Positions 16,201 through 24,153 of a stretch of DNA of 64,000 bases are shown piece by piece. The DNA lies in contig CACZCZ010000003.1 of NCBI GenBank assembly GCA_902779845.1, positions 62,001-126,000 on the forward strand, written 5' to 3'. The translations under genes were made by a program, and so were the position numbers. The notes beneath the pieces are model-generated. The model saw only the letters and a list, made by a program, of their open reading frames with translations, was not told the DNA's origin and ran no database searches. The stretch's first letter is position 1; the number at the start of each line of letters is the position of its first letter. The DNA is from an uncultured Bacteroidales bacterium. GTDB taxonomy: Bacteria > Bacteroidota > Bacteroidia > Bacteroidales > Bacteroidaceae.

Positions 16201-16563
16201 AACGGCAGAACCGGTGAATGAGGACTTCGTCTGCTGACCGAATGCCACGACCATCACCTCGTCCAGCATCGTGTTGTCTGTGTCGAGGGCAATCTGCATA
16301 CCGTTGCGGGCCTTGACAACACGACGAAGCATGCCGATGTGTGTCAGCTCCAGACGACTGTCTGCATTGGGAACAGTAATGGTGAACTGACCATTGAGGT
16401 CCGTCACCGTTCCGGTCTTCTCACCTACCACTTTCACTGAAGCGCCAGGCAGGGGCTCGCCGTCATCAGAGCTGATGATGGTTCCCTTCACTTGAATCTG
16501 GGCAAAGGCTCCTCCCATTACGAAGAAGAGGCATGCCAGAATCGCTGTTAACCTTTTTTCCAT
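13294..16563 (-). CDS. SusC/RagA family TonB-linked outer-membrane transporter
   Basis: 1089-residue TonB-dependent transporter. Signal peptide (residues 1-21), then a carboxypeptidase-D regulatory-like beta-sandwich (about 22-105, VKGTIISSDDGEPLPGASVK), a plug domain with NIRGIASMFAETDPLIVVDG and the SusC signature SVTVLKDAASAALYGARGA, then a large 22-strand-type barrel ending in a C-terminal aromatic residue (GGVQVSF). There is no STN domain at the N-terminus, so signalling to the adjacent ECF sigma factor would not use the usual FecR/STN route. A -7 box lies at 16614-16621. First gene of the operon with SusD and a lipoprotein. Confidence 0.97.
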   Translation of the reverse strand: MEKRLTAILACLFFVMGGAFAQIQVKGTIISSDDGEPLPGASVKVVGEKTGTVTDLNGQFTITVPNADSRLELTHIGMLRRVVKARNGMQIALDTDNTMLDEVMVVAFGQQTKSSFTGSAVVLNSDDLNKKITTNIADALTGSVAGLQIRGGSGAPGAGQGSINIRGIASMFAETDPLIVVDGAPYSASLSNIPQEDIESVTVLKDAASAALYGARGAAGVILITTKQGKSEKAQINVDMKWGANSRAIQDYDTFTDAGEFYETYYKQFYNYAFYKNGLTPQAANAWANNAIINGNTGLGYNVYTVPDGEQLIGTNGKLNPNATLGRTYTANGEDYYLIPDNWTDAAYRNGFRQEYNVNINGGGSRGGYYASIGYLNEDGVIDHSGYERFTARVKADFQARKWLKLGTNIGYVHSNTKSNPNLDTSLGATNMMYFTSRIAPVYPLYVRVKDANGNPIIRTDEYGNQQYDYGVAATNYPGLTRRFSATGNPIGANMYNKAESEYHQLSGTFTLDIDFTDWLRFNSTNNLNLGLSNASSYGNPFYGPSAGEDGTIAKSQSNTLRQNYIQTLTFHKLFGQHDVQVLAGHEWYKTRTKYIDASAKGGFSPDIPEINAFAIRDDSHSYTSTYNVEGWFANALYNFDERYFVSASYRRDASSNFHPDNRWGNFWSGGVAWLLNKESFFKKLNANWVDQIKLKFSVGQQGNDGIGAWNYTDLYALQKSGTTMAPTFAQIGNRDISWETTTNINLGLEWSLWNGRLTGSFDFYNKRISGLLFWLNVPESMGSRGYYTNLGDMRNRGVELNLSGDIIRTKNVKWNVSLNLAHNVTNIITLPESKKEVNGGFSQSTGARVFQMWYEEGKSLYNAFLPEYAGVNEQGQALYWVGDENDMKVSADGTLVPDQDKPAKAHATTTTDYNNASYYEQGSILPKVIGGFNTSLEVYGVDLSLSFDYQLGGKVYDTQYASLMSPVSSQATGANLHKDILNSWTPNNVTSDIPRFQYQDQYTNSTSTRFLTKASYLNFQSFTVGYTFPKRWVEKIKLSKIRVYAQGQNLCFWSARKGLDPRYSFDTMASVNVYSPVRTIMGGVQVSF

Positions 16564-16613
16564 AAATGTACTTTAAAATTAAATGAATTTGGTGATTTTG
16601 CAATATTCGGCGG

Positions 16614-16621
16614 CAAAAGTA
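16614..16621 (-). promoter_or_regulatory. Bacteroidetes -7 promoter box for SusC operon
   Basis: TACTTTTG on the minus strand, about 50 nt upstream of the SusC ATG at 16563. Confidence 0.7.
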
Positions 16622-16679
16622 ATGAAATATTCACAAACAGCCATAAAAAATGCAAAGAAATGTTCATTTATATGCAAAA

Positions 16680-16719
16680 TTATGCCAAAATACACATAAG
16701 AGAGTGCATTTTGGCATAA
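16680..16719 (-). terminator. Hairpin after the ECF sigma gene
   Basis: Perfect 12-bp inverted repeat TTATGCCAAAAT / ATTTTGGCATAA with a 16-nt loop between the sigma gene and the SusC promoter. The T-tract is short, so termination may be partial. Confidence 0.6.
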
Positions 16720-16794
16720 AAAATGGGTTGCTTGCTACAAAATGATTGTGGCAGGAGTGCTTTTTCGGCTTGAAACGGCGTAGCTGAAACAGGG

Positions 16795-17391
16795 CTATTC
16801 GCAACCTACGAGGGTCAGATCCTGGTGGGCTGACATCTTGCGCAGGTTGATGATGGCGTAGCGCATGCGGCCTAATGCGGTGTTGATGCTGCAGTTGGTT
16901 TTCTCGGCAATCTCCTTGAAGGAGAGCTGCTCATACATTCGCATACGCACAACTTCCTGCTGGGCTTCGGGCAGGCGATCCACCATGGCGTTCAGCGTGG
17001 AGTAGGTCTGCTCGTTGTGAAATTCCATCTCCTTGTTTCCCTCCAGCAGTGTGTGGCCGTCCAGAACCTTGGATTTCTCGCTGTCGTCGAGAATGTCCAC
17101 GATGGGGCGGCGCTGGCGTGCACCGTCGATGATGAGGTTGTGGGCAATGCGCATCACCCAGGACGAGAACTTGCCATTCTCGGTGTAGTGATGGTTGCGA
17201 ATCTGCATGATGACGCGCATGAAAGTGTCCTGAAACACGTCATTGGCCAAGTCGCTGTCGCGCACGACAGAATAGATGTAGGCGTAAACGGGAGATTGGT
17301 AGCGATCCAACAAAATGTCGAATGCCTCATCATTACCTTCTTCATAGAGCTTGACGAGCATGGCGTCAGTCTCTTGTCTCAAGTGTTGCAT
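16795..17391 (-). CDS. ECF-type RNA polymerase sigma-70 factor
   Basis: 198-residue extracytoplasmic-function sigma factor. Region 2 spans about residues 20-90 (RYQSPVYAYIYSVVRDSDLA, DVFQDTFMRVI, WVMRIAHNLIID); region 4 spans about 130-190 (LPEAQQEVVRMRMYEQLSFK, EIAEKTNCSINTALGRMRYA). It reads toward the SusC operon 231 nt away and may control it. No FecR-like anti-sigma gene is adjacent, unlike many Bacteroidetes sigma/SusCD loci. An alternative is a housekeeping ECF factor only by chance next to SusCD. Confidence 0.95.
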   Translation of the reverse strand: MQHLRQETDAMLVKLYEEGNDEAFDILLDRYQSPVYAYIYSVVRDSDLANDVFQDTFMRVIMQIRNHHYTENGKFSSWVMRIAHNLIIDGARQRRPIVDILDDSEKSKVLDGHTLLEGNKEMEFHNEQTYSTLNAMVDRLPEAQQEVVRMRMYEQLSFKEIAEKTNCSINTALGRMRYAIINLRKMSAHQDLTLVGCE

Positions 17392-17507
17392 TACTTTCCG
17401 AATAGGATGGTTAGGAGTAATGTTTCAGTCGATAGGCAATGATGTTTTTAGTGAATAATGGATAAATGAATAATGGATAATTGGCCTTTTTTGCCGCATA
17501 CCGGCCG

Positions 17508-17515
17508 CAAAGGTG
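17508..17515 (-). promoter_or_regulatory. Possible -7 box for ECF sigma gene
   Basis: CACCTTTG on the minus strand, one mismatch from TAnnTTTG, in the gap between fmt and the sigma gene. Weak. Confidence 0.35.
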
Positions 17516-17571
17516 AGGCTTTTTCCCGAAACCACCAAACTTTTTTGTGAAAAAATGCAATAAAATGCTAT

Positions 17572-18606
17572 TTATTCTGTTGTCCGGATGGGAATGGGCG
17601 TCTCAGCATCGCTCTCTACGAGGACGGCGCCTTCCAGATGTGCGCCACGCAGGAAATCTGCCACGGGCATCCGCTTTTTGCCTGCTAATTGGATGTCTGT
17701 CAGGTACAGGATGCCATCCCGGAGGGGCACGCTGAGGGATGAGGGTTTAAGGTTGAGGGTTGAGGGTTTAAGGTTCTTCAAGCGTGAAGCGTCGCATGGC
17801 GCCGAGCGGAGGGCTGAGGGCTCTTTTTCCGCAAAATAAACCTTCAACATAGTCTCCTTGCCGTCGGTTGTGCGGAGGGTGGTCCAGGCTGCTGGGTAGG
17901 GGGAGAGGCCGCGGATGAAGTCATAGGCGGACTTCACTGTGTGCTGGCTCCAGCGGATCTCGCAGTTCTCCTTGAAGAGCTTGGGGGCCGGTTTTAACTC
18001 AGCGACTGAGTCGCTGAGCACAGTGCTTTGCTCCACAGGGGCTATGCGGTTGTTCTCGATGTCATCGACGGTTTTCAGCACGAGGTCGGCACCGAGGTAC
18101 ATGAGGCGGTCATAGACATCGCCCACGGTGTCACGGTCGCCGATGGGGGCGGGCACGCGATGGATAATCCGGCCGGTGTCGATGTCGTGATCGAGGAAGA
18201 AGGTGGTGACACCTGTCTCGGTCTCGCCGTTGATGACGGCCCAGTTGATGGGAGCCGCTCCGCGATATTGGGGAAGGAGGGCTGCGTGGAGGTTGAAAGT
18301 GCCCATGGGCGGCATAGCCCATACCACCTCAGGGAGCATACGGAATGCCACGACAATCTGCAAGTCGGCCTGGTAGCTGCGCAGCTCCGCCAGGAAGGCT
18401 TCGTCCTTGAGTTTCTCGGGCTGCAACACGGGAATCCCCTGTTCCACAGCATATTGCTTGACGGGTGATGCCTGCAGGGTGTCGTGATGACGGCCTACAG
18501 GCTTATCGGGCATTGTGACAACTGCCACAACGTTATACTTGTTCTCAACCAACTTTTTGAGGGACTCCACGGCGAACTCGGGAGTGCCCATGAATACGAT
18601 TCGCAT
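17572..18606 (-). CDS. fmt: Methionyl-tRNA formyltransferase with repeat-derived insertion
   Basis: 344-residue enzyme that formylates initiator Met-tRNA using 10-formyl-THF. The N-terminal formyltransferase fold (residues 1-190) carries RIVFMGTPEFAVESLKKL, the folate-site motif HAALLPQYRGAAPINWAVI and TGVTTFFLDHDIDTG. The C-terminal OB-like domain follows. At about residues 268-293 the tRNA-binding domain is interrupted by an insertion (SALRSAPCDASRLKNLKPST and LNLKPSS) encoded in part by an in-frame heptamer array at 17734-17773. Typical family length is about 315-325, so the excess matches the insertion. It is presumably still functional, as the gene is essential or near-essential and the frame is intact. 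Confidence 0.95.
   Translation of the reverse strand: MRIVFMGTPEFAVESLKKLVENKYNVVAVVTMPDKPVGRHHDTLQASPVKQYAVEQGIPVLQPEKLKDEAFLAELRSYQADLQIVVAFRMLPEVVWAMPPMGTFNLHAALLPQYRGAAPINWAVINGETETGVTTFFLDHDIDTGRIIHRVPAPIGDRDTVGDVYDRLMYLGADLVLKTVDDIENNRIAPVEQSTVLSDSVAELKPAPKLFKENCEIRWSQHTVKSAYDFIRGLSPYPAAWTTLRTTDGKETMLKVYFAEKEPSALRSAPCDASRLKNLKPSTLNLKPSSLSVPLRDGILYLTDIQLAGKKRMPVADFLRGAHLEGAVLVESDAETPIPIRTTE
17734..17773 (-). repeat. In-frame heptamer array inside fmt
   Basis: GAGGGTTTAAGGTTGAGGGT-type units, the same GGGTTGA family as at 1569-1603. It encodes NLKPSTLNLKPSSL in Fmt. Confidence 0.8.
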
Positions 18607-18618
18607 ATATGTTGCTCA

Positions 18619-18654
18619 ATATAAAATATGAAATATAAAATATAAAATATAAAA
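18619..18654 (-). repeat. TTTTATA heptamer array, downstream flank of S23 gene 2
   Basis: Five TTTTATA units (one variant TTTCATA) on the minus strand between the S23 stop and the fmt start. Confidence 0.85.
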
Positions 18655-19011
18655 CTAAACTTCGTCGCGGGAGGACTTGATGGTCGCTGCTAATAAGCGT
18701 AGTAGTTCGTCGCAGTCTTCCTTCATGGATTGATAAGTGGCTTCTGTAATATAGCTTGCATGATATAAAAGATGGATCCAATATTCTGTTTCGCCAGCTT
18801 CTTTTTGGGCGACTTGTAGTTTGTTGATAAAGTCTGCCTTGCTTTGTGCATAAATACCTTCATGAATATTGGCGCCGATACTTGTCCCAGAACGATATAT
18901 CTGGTCTGACATCATATATTCATGTTTTTTGGTTGTTAAATATTTCCTACAATTAACAATACGAACGCCAAAAGCCTTCGACTTCTCTGCTAAGATGTTA
19001 TTGTTAATCAT
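18655..19011 (-). CDS. Four-helix bundle protein (S23 / IVP family)
   Basis: 118-residue helical protein of the same family as the gene at 1625 but a different subfamily. It has the signature SDQIYRSGTSIGANIHEG followed by AQSKADFINKLQVAQKEAGE and TEYWIHLLYHASYI. The function is unknown; relatives sit in 23S rRNA intervening sequences or act as nucleic-acid-binding partners of retroelement reverse transcriptases. It separates the ClC gene from fmt and is flanked on both sides by inverted AT-rich heptamer arrays (18619-18654 and 19012-19051), as though a cassette had entered an existing operon. The gene's AT content is higher than its neighbours'. Confidence 0.9.
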   Translation of the reverse strand: MINNNILAEKSKAFGVRIVNCRKYLTTKKHEYMMSDQIYRSGTSIGANIHEGIYAQSKADFINKLQVAQKEAGETEYWIHLLYHASYITEATYQSMKEDCDELLRLLAATIKSSRDEV

Positions 19012-19051
19012 CTTTATATTTTATATTTTATCTTTTATATTTTATATTTTT
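19012..19051 (-). repeat. TATAAAA heptamer array, upstream flank of S23 gene 2
   Basis: Five TATAAAA units (one TATAAAAG variant) on the minus strand, ending at the S23 ATG. Inverted relative to 18619-18654. Confidence 0.85.
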
Positions 19052-19061
19052 GGGGGAGAGT

Positions 19062-20843
19062 TTACTCTTCCGAAAGGTCATGTAGCATGGTGCGATAGGC
19101 TGCATAGACGTGGCTGCGACGGATGAAGCCTACGAAGAGGCCGTCGTTATCCACGACGGGGAGTGCCCAGGCTTGCGTGCGGTCAAAAGTCTGCATGACC
19201 AGTTCCATGGGGTCGTTCGTGGTCAGGCGCGCAGCACACTGCGACATCAGATCGCGGACAAAGACACGGTGGTAGAGCTCGGTGCGGAACATGACATGGC
19301 GCACGCGGTCGAGGACAAGGACGGCAAGGAGCTTGCCGGCATCATCTACGACCGGGAAGACATCGCGGTTGGAGGCTGACAGCTGGCGCACGATTTCGCC
19401 GAGGTCGTCGTCGAGATGCAGGTGCTCCTCGTAACGCTCGATGACGGAGTCCATAGACATCAGGGTGAGGATGGCGTGGTCCTTGTTATGTGTCACCAGC
19501 TCACCCTTGCGGGCCAAGCGCATCGTGTAGATGCTGTGAGGCTCGAAGAGGATGATGGTCAGGTAGGAGGCCACCGCCACAATCATCAGCGGGAGGAACA
19601 GGCCATAGCCGCCCGTCAGCTCGGCAATGAGGAAGATGCCGGTCAGGGGGGCGTGCATCACGCCGCTCATCACGCCCGCCATTCCCAAGAGCGAGAAGTT
19701 GTTCTCGGGAACGAGGATGCTGTTGCCGGGGAGCATGTTCCACAGCGATGCAAACAGGAAGCCCGAGACACAGCCCATGAACAGACTGGGGGCGAAGGTT
19801 CCGCCACATCCGCCGCCGCTGTTGGTGGCTGTGGTGGCGAAGACCTTGAAGACGATGATGCCTGCGAGGTACAGCAGTAACAAGTGGGGTGTGTGGTAGA
19901 AGAACGAACCCTCGAGCACTTGGTTCCAGTCGGCTTGCCCCTGACCGTTGAGCAGCAGGCGGATCATGCCGTAACCTTCGCCGTAGAGCGAGGGGAAGAG
20001 GAAGATGAGGATGCTGAGGATGGGACCTGCTATCAGCAGACGCTGCCATGGCTTGCGAATTCGGCGGAACTGATCTTCAAGCCAGTTCATGACGCGGGTG
20101 AAGTACAAAGAAATCAGTCCGCAGAATACACCTAATAATATATACGCGGGCACGCGCGCGATGGAGAAGGCATTGACGAGGTGGAACTCAAAGAGGTTGT
20201 CGGTGCCGGAGATGGCAAAGGTGACGGCAGCGGCGGTCACGCAGGACACCAGCAGGGGAAGGAGGCTGCCCAACGTGAAGTCTATCATCAGCACCTCCAG
20301 CGTGAAGACCAAACCGGCGATGGGCGCCTTGAAGATTCCGGAGACGGCACCGGCAGCACCGCAGCCCACAAGGAGCATCATCTTCTTGCTGTCCAAGTGA
20401 AACAGGCGGCCAAGATTGGAGCCGATGGCAGAACCCGTCAGCACAATAGGAGCCTCGGCACCGACGCTGCCGCCGAAACCGATGGTGATGCCTGACGCTA
20501 CGATGCTCGACCATGTGTTGTGGGCCTTGATGAAACTCTTCTTGCGCGCAATGGCGTAGAGAATCTTGGTGATGCCGTGGCCGATGTCGTCACGGACGAT
20601 ATAGCGCACGAAGAGTCCTGTCAGGAAGATGCCCACAACGGGATACACCAGATAGGGCCAGTTAGCGCCTGTGATGGAGAAATGGTTGGTCAGCAGATGC
20701 TCCACCTGCTGGATGAACCACTTCAGGAGCAGGCCGGCTAAGGCTGTCAGCACGCCGATGAGGAATGCCAGCAGCAACATCAATTGCTTCGAACCTGCGG
20801 TTGTCGTGAATCGAGTCCTTATCCTTTCAATTACAGCTGACAT
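19062..20843 (-). CDS. ClC-type chloride channel/transporter with two CBS domains
   Basis: 593-residue membrane protein of the voltage-gated chloride channel family. The ClC pore domain spans about residues 20-435 with the selectivity motifs GFGGSVGAEAPIVLTGSAIG (GxxGxExP type) and GGTFAPSLFMGCVSGFLF. Two cytoplasmic CBS domains (about 450-510 and 525-590) probably bind nucleotides and gate transport. It likely moves Cl- (or F-) across the inner membrane. It is transcribed in the same direction as sua5 and prfC upstream; a CGTTAT-type repeat lies just upstream at 20892-20926. The family is clear; ion specificity and channel versus antiporter status are not. Confidence 0.94.
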   Translation of the reverse strand: MSAVIERIRTRFTTTAGSKQLMLLLAFLIGVLTALAGLLLKWFIQQVEHLLTNHFSITGANWPYLVYPVVGIFLTGLFVRYIVRDDIGHGITKILYAIARKKSFIKAHNTWSSIVASGITIGFGGSVGAEAPIVLTGSAIGSNLGRLFHLDSKKMMLLVGCGAAGAVSGIFKAPIAGLVFTLEVLMIDFTLGSLLPLLVSCVTAAAVTFAISGTDNLFEFHLVNAFSIARVPAYILLGVFCGLISLYFTRVMNWLEDQFRRIRKPWQRLLIAGPILSILIFLFPSLYGEGYGMIRLLLNGQGQADWNQVLEGSFFYHTPHLLLLYLAGIIVFKVFATTATNSGGGCGGTFAPSLFMGCVSGFLFASLWNMLPGNSILVPENNFSLLGMAGVMSGVMHAPLTGIFLIAELTGGYGLFLPLMIVAVASYLTIILFEPHSIYTMRLARKGELVTHNKDHAILTLMSMDSVIERYEEHLHLDDDLGEIVRQLSASNRDVFPVVDDAGKLLAVLVLDRVRHVMFRTELYHRVFVRDLMSQCAARLTTNDPMELVMQTFDRTQAWALPVVDNDGLFVGFIRRSHVYAAYRTMLHDLSEE

Positions 20844-20891
20844 CTTTTTGTTATTGTTGCCGTTTTTTGTTGTTTCTTTGTTTATCCTTTG

Positions 20892-20926
20892 TCGTTATGA
20901 CGTTATCTCGTTATAACGTTATCACG
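20892..20926. repeat. CGTTATNA tandem array
   Basis: Four to five CGTTAT(G/C/A)A units between the Sua5/YrdC-type gene and the ClC gene. The same unit family appears at 24088-24137 and 55681-55746. Confidence 0.7.
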
Positions 20927-20938
20927 AGAATCTTATTC

Positions 20939-21514
20939 TCACTTCCTGATAACCGATACTTCACCCGTCGGCCCGAGCTTGATGATGGAACTGGGCTCGT
21001 GGTGGGAAGTGTCGCGCTGACGTGAGAGACAGACGTAATCGACGGCGGCGATGATGGCGGGGTCGATGTCGGCAAAGGTCTGGGGTGAGGGCTGGCCGCT
21101 GATGTTGGCCGAGGTGGAGACGATGGCCTTCTGGAAACGGTAGCAGAGCGTATGGGAGAACACTTCGTTGGTGACGCGCAGGCCCACGCTGCCGTCTTCT
21201 GCCAAGAGGTTGGGAGCGAGGTTGACGGCGCCGCTCAGTATGACAGTTGTGGGTTTGGTGGCCAAATCGATGATGTCCCAAGCCACATCGGGGACGTTGC
21301 GGACATAGCGCTGCAGGCGCCCCGGGCTGTCAACCAAGCAGATAAGGGCCTTGGAGTCCTCGCGCTGCTTGATCTCAAAGACCTTTCTGACAGCTTCGGG
21401 GTTGGTGGCATCGCAGCCAATGCCCCAAATGGTGTCGGTGGGGTAGAGGATGGTGCCGCCCTGGCGGAGGACGTCCAACGCTGCCTGGATATCTAAGTCT
21501 CTTTCTTTACTCAT
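20939..21514 (-). CDS. Threonylcarbamoyl-AMP synthase (Sua5/YrdC family)
   Basis: 191-residue YrdC-domain protein. The family makes L-threonylcarbamoyladenylate from threonine, bicarbonate and ATP, the first step of t6A37 modification in tRNAs. Motifs seen: GGTILYPTDTIWGIGCDATN, VFEIKQREDSKALICLV and PSPQTFADID near the C-terminus. It is a stand-alone YrdC domain without the Sua5 C-terminal domain. Its ATG overlaps the prfC stop by 1 nt (TAATG), so translation is probably coupled. I cannot tell whether this is the organism's only YrdC protein. Confidence 0.93.
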   Translation of the reverse strand: MSKERDLDIQAALDVLRQGGTILYPTDTIWGIGCDATNPEAVRKVFEIKQREDSKALICLVDSPGRLQRYVRNVPDVAWDIIDLATKPTTVILSGAVNLAPNLLAEDGSVGLRVTNEVFSHTLCYRFQKAIVSTSANISGQPSPQTFADIDPAIIAAVDYVCLSRQRDTSHHEPSSIIKLGPTGEVSVIRK

Positions 21515-23082
21515 TAGAATTCGCTGGTGAAGTGGAACTTGATGTGCTCGAAGTCCTGCTGTGCCATCGTGAGGACATAGCCGGAATCGGCAAGGAAGAC
21601 ATCGCGTCCTTCGCGGTCGCGAGCCATGTACTGGTACTTACGTTTCTTGAAGGCTTCCAGCTGAGCGGCATCGTCGCTCTCTATCCAACAGGCTTTATAG
21701 AGCGAAGCCGGTTCCCAGCGGCACTTGGCGCCATACTCGTTCTCGAGGCGGTACTGAATGACCTCGAACTGCAGTTGACCAACCGTGCCGATGAGCTTGC
21801 GGCCGTTGAACTGGTTGATGAAGAGTTGGGCGACACCCTCGTCCATGAGTTGTGCGATGCCTTTCTCCAACTGCTTGGTCTTCATGGGATCGGCGTTCTC
21901 GATGTACTTGAACATCTCGGGCGAGAAGGAGGGGAGACCGCGGAAGTGAAGAGGCTCGCCCTCAGTGAGCGTGTCGCCAATCTTGAAGATGCCGTTGTCG
22001 GGCAGACCCACAATGTCGCCCGGCCACGCTTCGTCTATGGTGCTCTTGCGCTGTGCCATGAACTGTGTGGGCGAGGAGAAGCGTACCGTCTTGCCCTGGC
22101 GCACATGCAGATAGGGCGCATTGCGGACGAACTTGCCGGAGCAGACCTTGCAGAACGCGATACAGGAGCGGTGGTTGGGGTCGATGTTGGCGGTGATTTT
22201 GAAGATGAAGCCTGTGAACTTGGGCTCTTCGGGTTGTACCTCACGCTCTTCGGCCTTCGTGGGTCGGGGTGAGGGGGCAATCTCTACGAAGCAGTCCAGC
22301 AGCTCTTTCACGCCGAAGTTGTTCAAGGCTGAGCCGAAGAAGACAGGGGCAACCTCGGCGTTGAGGTAGGTCTGGCGTTCGAACTCGGGATAGACGCCCT
22401 CGATGATCTCCAGGTCTTCACGTAGCTTGACGGCATCTTCGGTGCCGACCATTTTATCCAGCTCGGCGGAATCGAGCTGCACGCTGACTTTCTCGGTGAC
22501 GCGTTGCTTGTCGGGGGTGAAGAGGTTGAGGTTGTGCTCGTAGATGTTATAAACACCTTTGAAACGGGCGCCTTGGTTGATGGGCCATGATAGTGGGCGC
22601 ACATGAATCTGCAATTCTTCTTCCAGCTCATCGAGGAGGTCGAAGGGGTCCTTGCCCTCGCGGTCCATCTTGTTGATGAACACGATGACGGGTGTCTTGC
22701 GCATTCGGCAGACTTCCATGAGTTTGCGCGTCTGCGCCTCAACGCCCTTGGCGCCATCGACCACGATGATGCAGGAATCGACGGCTGTCAGTGTGCGGAA
22801 GGTGTCCTCGGCAAAGTCCTGGTGACCAGGGGTGTCGAGGATGTTGACCTTATAGTCGTTGTAGTCGAACTCCATGACGGATGTGGTCACGGAGATACCG
22901 CGCTGCTTCTCGATTTCCATCCAGTCGCTCGTCGCGGTTTTCTTGATTTTGTTGCTTTTGACGGCTCCCGCCACCTGAATCTGTCCGCCGAAGAGCAGGA
23001 ACTTCTCGGTGAGGGTAGTCTTACCGGCGTCAGGGTGAGAGATGATGGCGAAAGTTCGCCTGCGTTCGATTTCTTCTATCAT
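21514..23082 (-). CDS. prfC: Peptide chain release factor 3
   Basis: 522-residue translational GTPase that recycles class I release factors from the ribosome. G1 is [21 protein letters not shown]3 [17 protein letters not shown]4 [15 protein letters not shown]. The EF-Tu-like domain II and the RF3-specific C-terminal domain ([20 protein letters not shown]) are present, and the length matches the family. It overlaps the next gene by one base. Confidence 0.97.
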   Translation of the reverse strand: MIEEIERRRTFAIISHPDAGKTTLTEKFLLFGGQIQVAGAVKSNKIKKTATSDWMEIEKQRGISVTTSVMEFDYNDYKVNILDTPGHQDFAEDTFRTLTAVDSCIIVVDGAKGVEAQTRKLMEVCRMRKTPVIVFINKMDREGKDPFDLLDELEEELQIHVRPLSWPINQGARFKGVYNIYEHNLNLFTPDKQRVTEKVSVQLDSAELDKMVGTEDAVKLREDLEIIEGVYPEFERQTYLNAEVAPVFFGSALNNFGVKELLDCFVEIAPSPRPTKAEEREVQPEEPKFTGFIFKITANIDPNHRSCIAFCKVCSGKFVRNAPYLHVRQGKTVRFSSPTQFMAQRKSTIDEAWPGDIVGLPDNGIFKIGDTLTEGEPLHFRGLPSFSPEMFKYIENADPMKTKQLEKGIAQLMDEGVAQLFINQFNGRKLIGTVGQLQFEVIQYRLENEYGAKCRWEPASLYKACWIESDDAAQLEAFKKRKYQYMARDREGRDVFLADSGYVLTMAQQDFEHIKFHFTSEF

Positions 23083-23115
23083 GAGTCTTGTGTGGCTAAT
23101 AGGGCTAATGGGGTC

Positions 23116-23997
23116 TTATGAGAGCTCTTTGATGCACGCCTCAAGCGAGTCGAGCCAGTATGGGACCTCTATGCTGTATGTCTGTTTGATCTTTGTTTTG
23201 TCGAGTACGCTGTAATGCGGACGGGCCGCAGGGGTGGGGTATTCTGCGGTGTGAAGGGGACGAACCTTGCAGGTGGTGATGCCGGCGAGGCGGTGGATGG
23301 CTTTTGTGAAGTCATACCATGAGATGACGCCCTCATTGCTGAAGTGGTAGATGCCAGGGACGATGCCGCTGTCGATGGCTTTCATGATGACTGCGGCGAG
23401 GTCGCGGGCATACGTGGGTGTGCCGATTTGGTCGAAGATGACGCCCAGCTCGCTCTTCTCGCGACCGAGGCGGAGCATGGTCTTCACGAAATTATTGCCA
23501 AAGCGGCTGTAGAGCCAGGCCGTGCGGATAATCATCGCTGAGGCGTTGGCGCTCATGACGGCCTCCTCGCCGGCAAGCTTGGTCCGGCCATAGACAGAGG
23601 CCGGGCAGGTGGAAGACTCTTCAGTGTAGGGGGTGTGGGCAGTGCCGTCGAAGACGTAGTCGGTGGAGATCTGGATGAGCTGCCCACCACGCTGCTCGAT
23701 GGCTGCTGCGAGATAGCCGGGAGCGGTGGCGTTCAGCAGAAGGGCGCGCTCGGGTTCGCTTTCAGCACGGTCAACAGCTGTGAAGGCAGCGCAGTTGACG
23801 ATGATGTCAATGGCGTTGTCGGCGACGAAGGCCTCGATGGCATCGCGGTCGGTGATGTCGAGGGATGTGACGGCGGGAATGCCGCTGTCCACGCTCACGA
23901 CATCGGTGAAGAACCACTGATGCCCGGGGTGCTGCTGAGCCTGCAACTGCATCTCATTACCTAATTGCCCGCAGGCTCCTGTGACAAGGATGTTCAT
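23116..23997 (-). CDS. rfbD: dTDP-4-dehydrorhamnose reductase
   Basis: 293-residue short-chain reductase, the last step of dTDP-L-rhamnose synthesis for surface polysaccharides. NAD(P)-binding GACGQLGNEM at the N-terminus, NCAAFTAVDRAE, STDYVFDGTAHTPYTEES with the catalytic Ser/Thr region, and YGRTKLAGEEAV containing the Tyr-x3-Lys pair; the family tail SVLDKTKIKQTY is also present. No other rhamnose-pathway genes are in view. It lies upstream of prfC with a 33-nt gap. Confidence 0.95.
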   Translation of the reverse strand: MNILVTGACGQLGNEMQLQAQQHPGHQWFFTDVVSVDSGIPAVTSLDITDRDAIEAFVADNAIDIIVNCAAFTAVDRAESEPERALLLNATAPGYLAAAIEQRGGQLIQISTDYVFDGTAHTPYTEESSTCPASVYGRTKLAGEEAVMSANASAMIIRTAWLYSRFGNNFVKTMLRLGREKSELGVIFDQIGTPTYARDLAAVIMKAIDSGIVPGIYHFSNEGVISWYDFTKAIHRLAGITTCKVRPLHTAEYPTPAARPHYSVLDKTKIKQTYSIEVPYWLDSLEACIKELS

Positions 23998-24002
23998 TAT
24001 TT

Positions 24003-24072
24003 AATTTCACGATTTCACGATTTCACGATTTCACGATTTTACGATTTCACGATTTCACGATTTTACGATTTT
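24003..24072. repeat. ATTTCACG octamer array
   Basis: Eight to nine direct units of ATTTCACG with ATTTTACG variants, between DUF4924 and rfbD. Uninterrupted tandem, so not CRISPR. Similar ATTTTACG units lie at 52860-52894 upstream of clpB. Confidence 0.9.
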
Positions 24073-24087
24073 TGACTTGATGATTTC

Positions 24088-24137
24088 GTTTTATCGTTAT
24101 TACGTTATATCGTTATCACGTTATTGCGTTGTTTCGA
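24088..24137. repeat. CGTTATNA tandem array
   Basis: Units such as CGTTATTA, CGTTATAT and CGTTATCA, six in a row. Same family as 20892-20926 and 55681-55746. Confidence 0.75.
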
Positions 24138-24153
24138 CATCTTCATGTCCTCG

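Noticed and set aside
24003-24072. Possible CRISPR array
   Set aside because: Units are uninterrupted 8-mers without spacers, and no cas gene is nearby.
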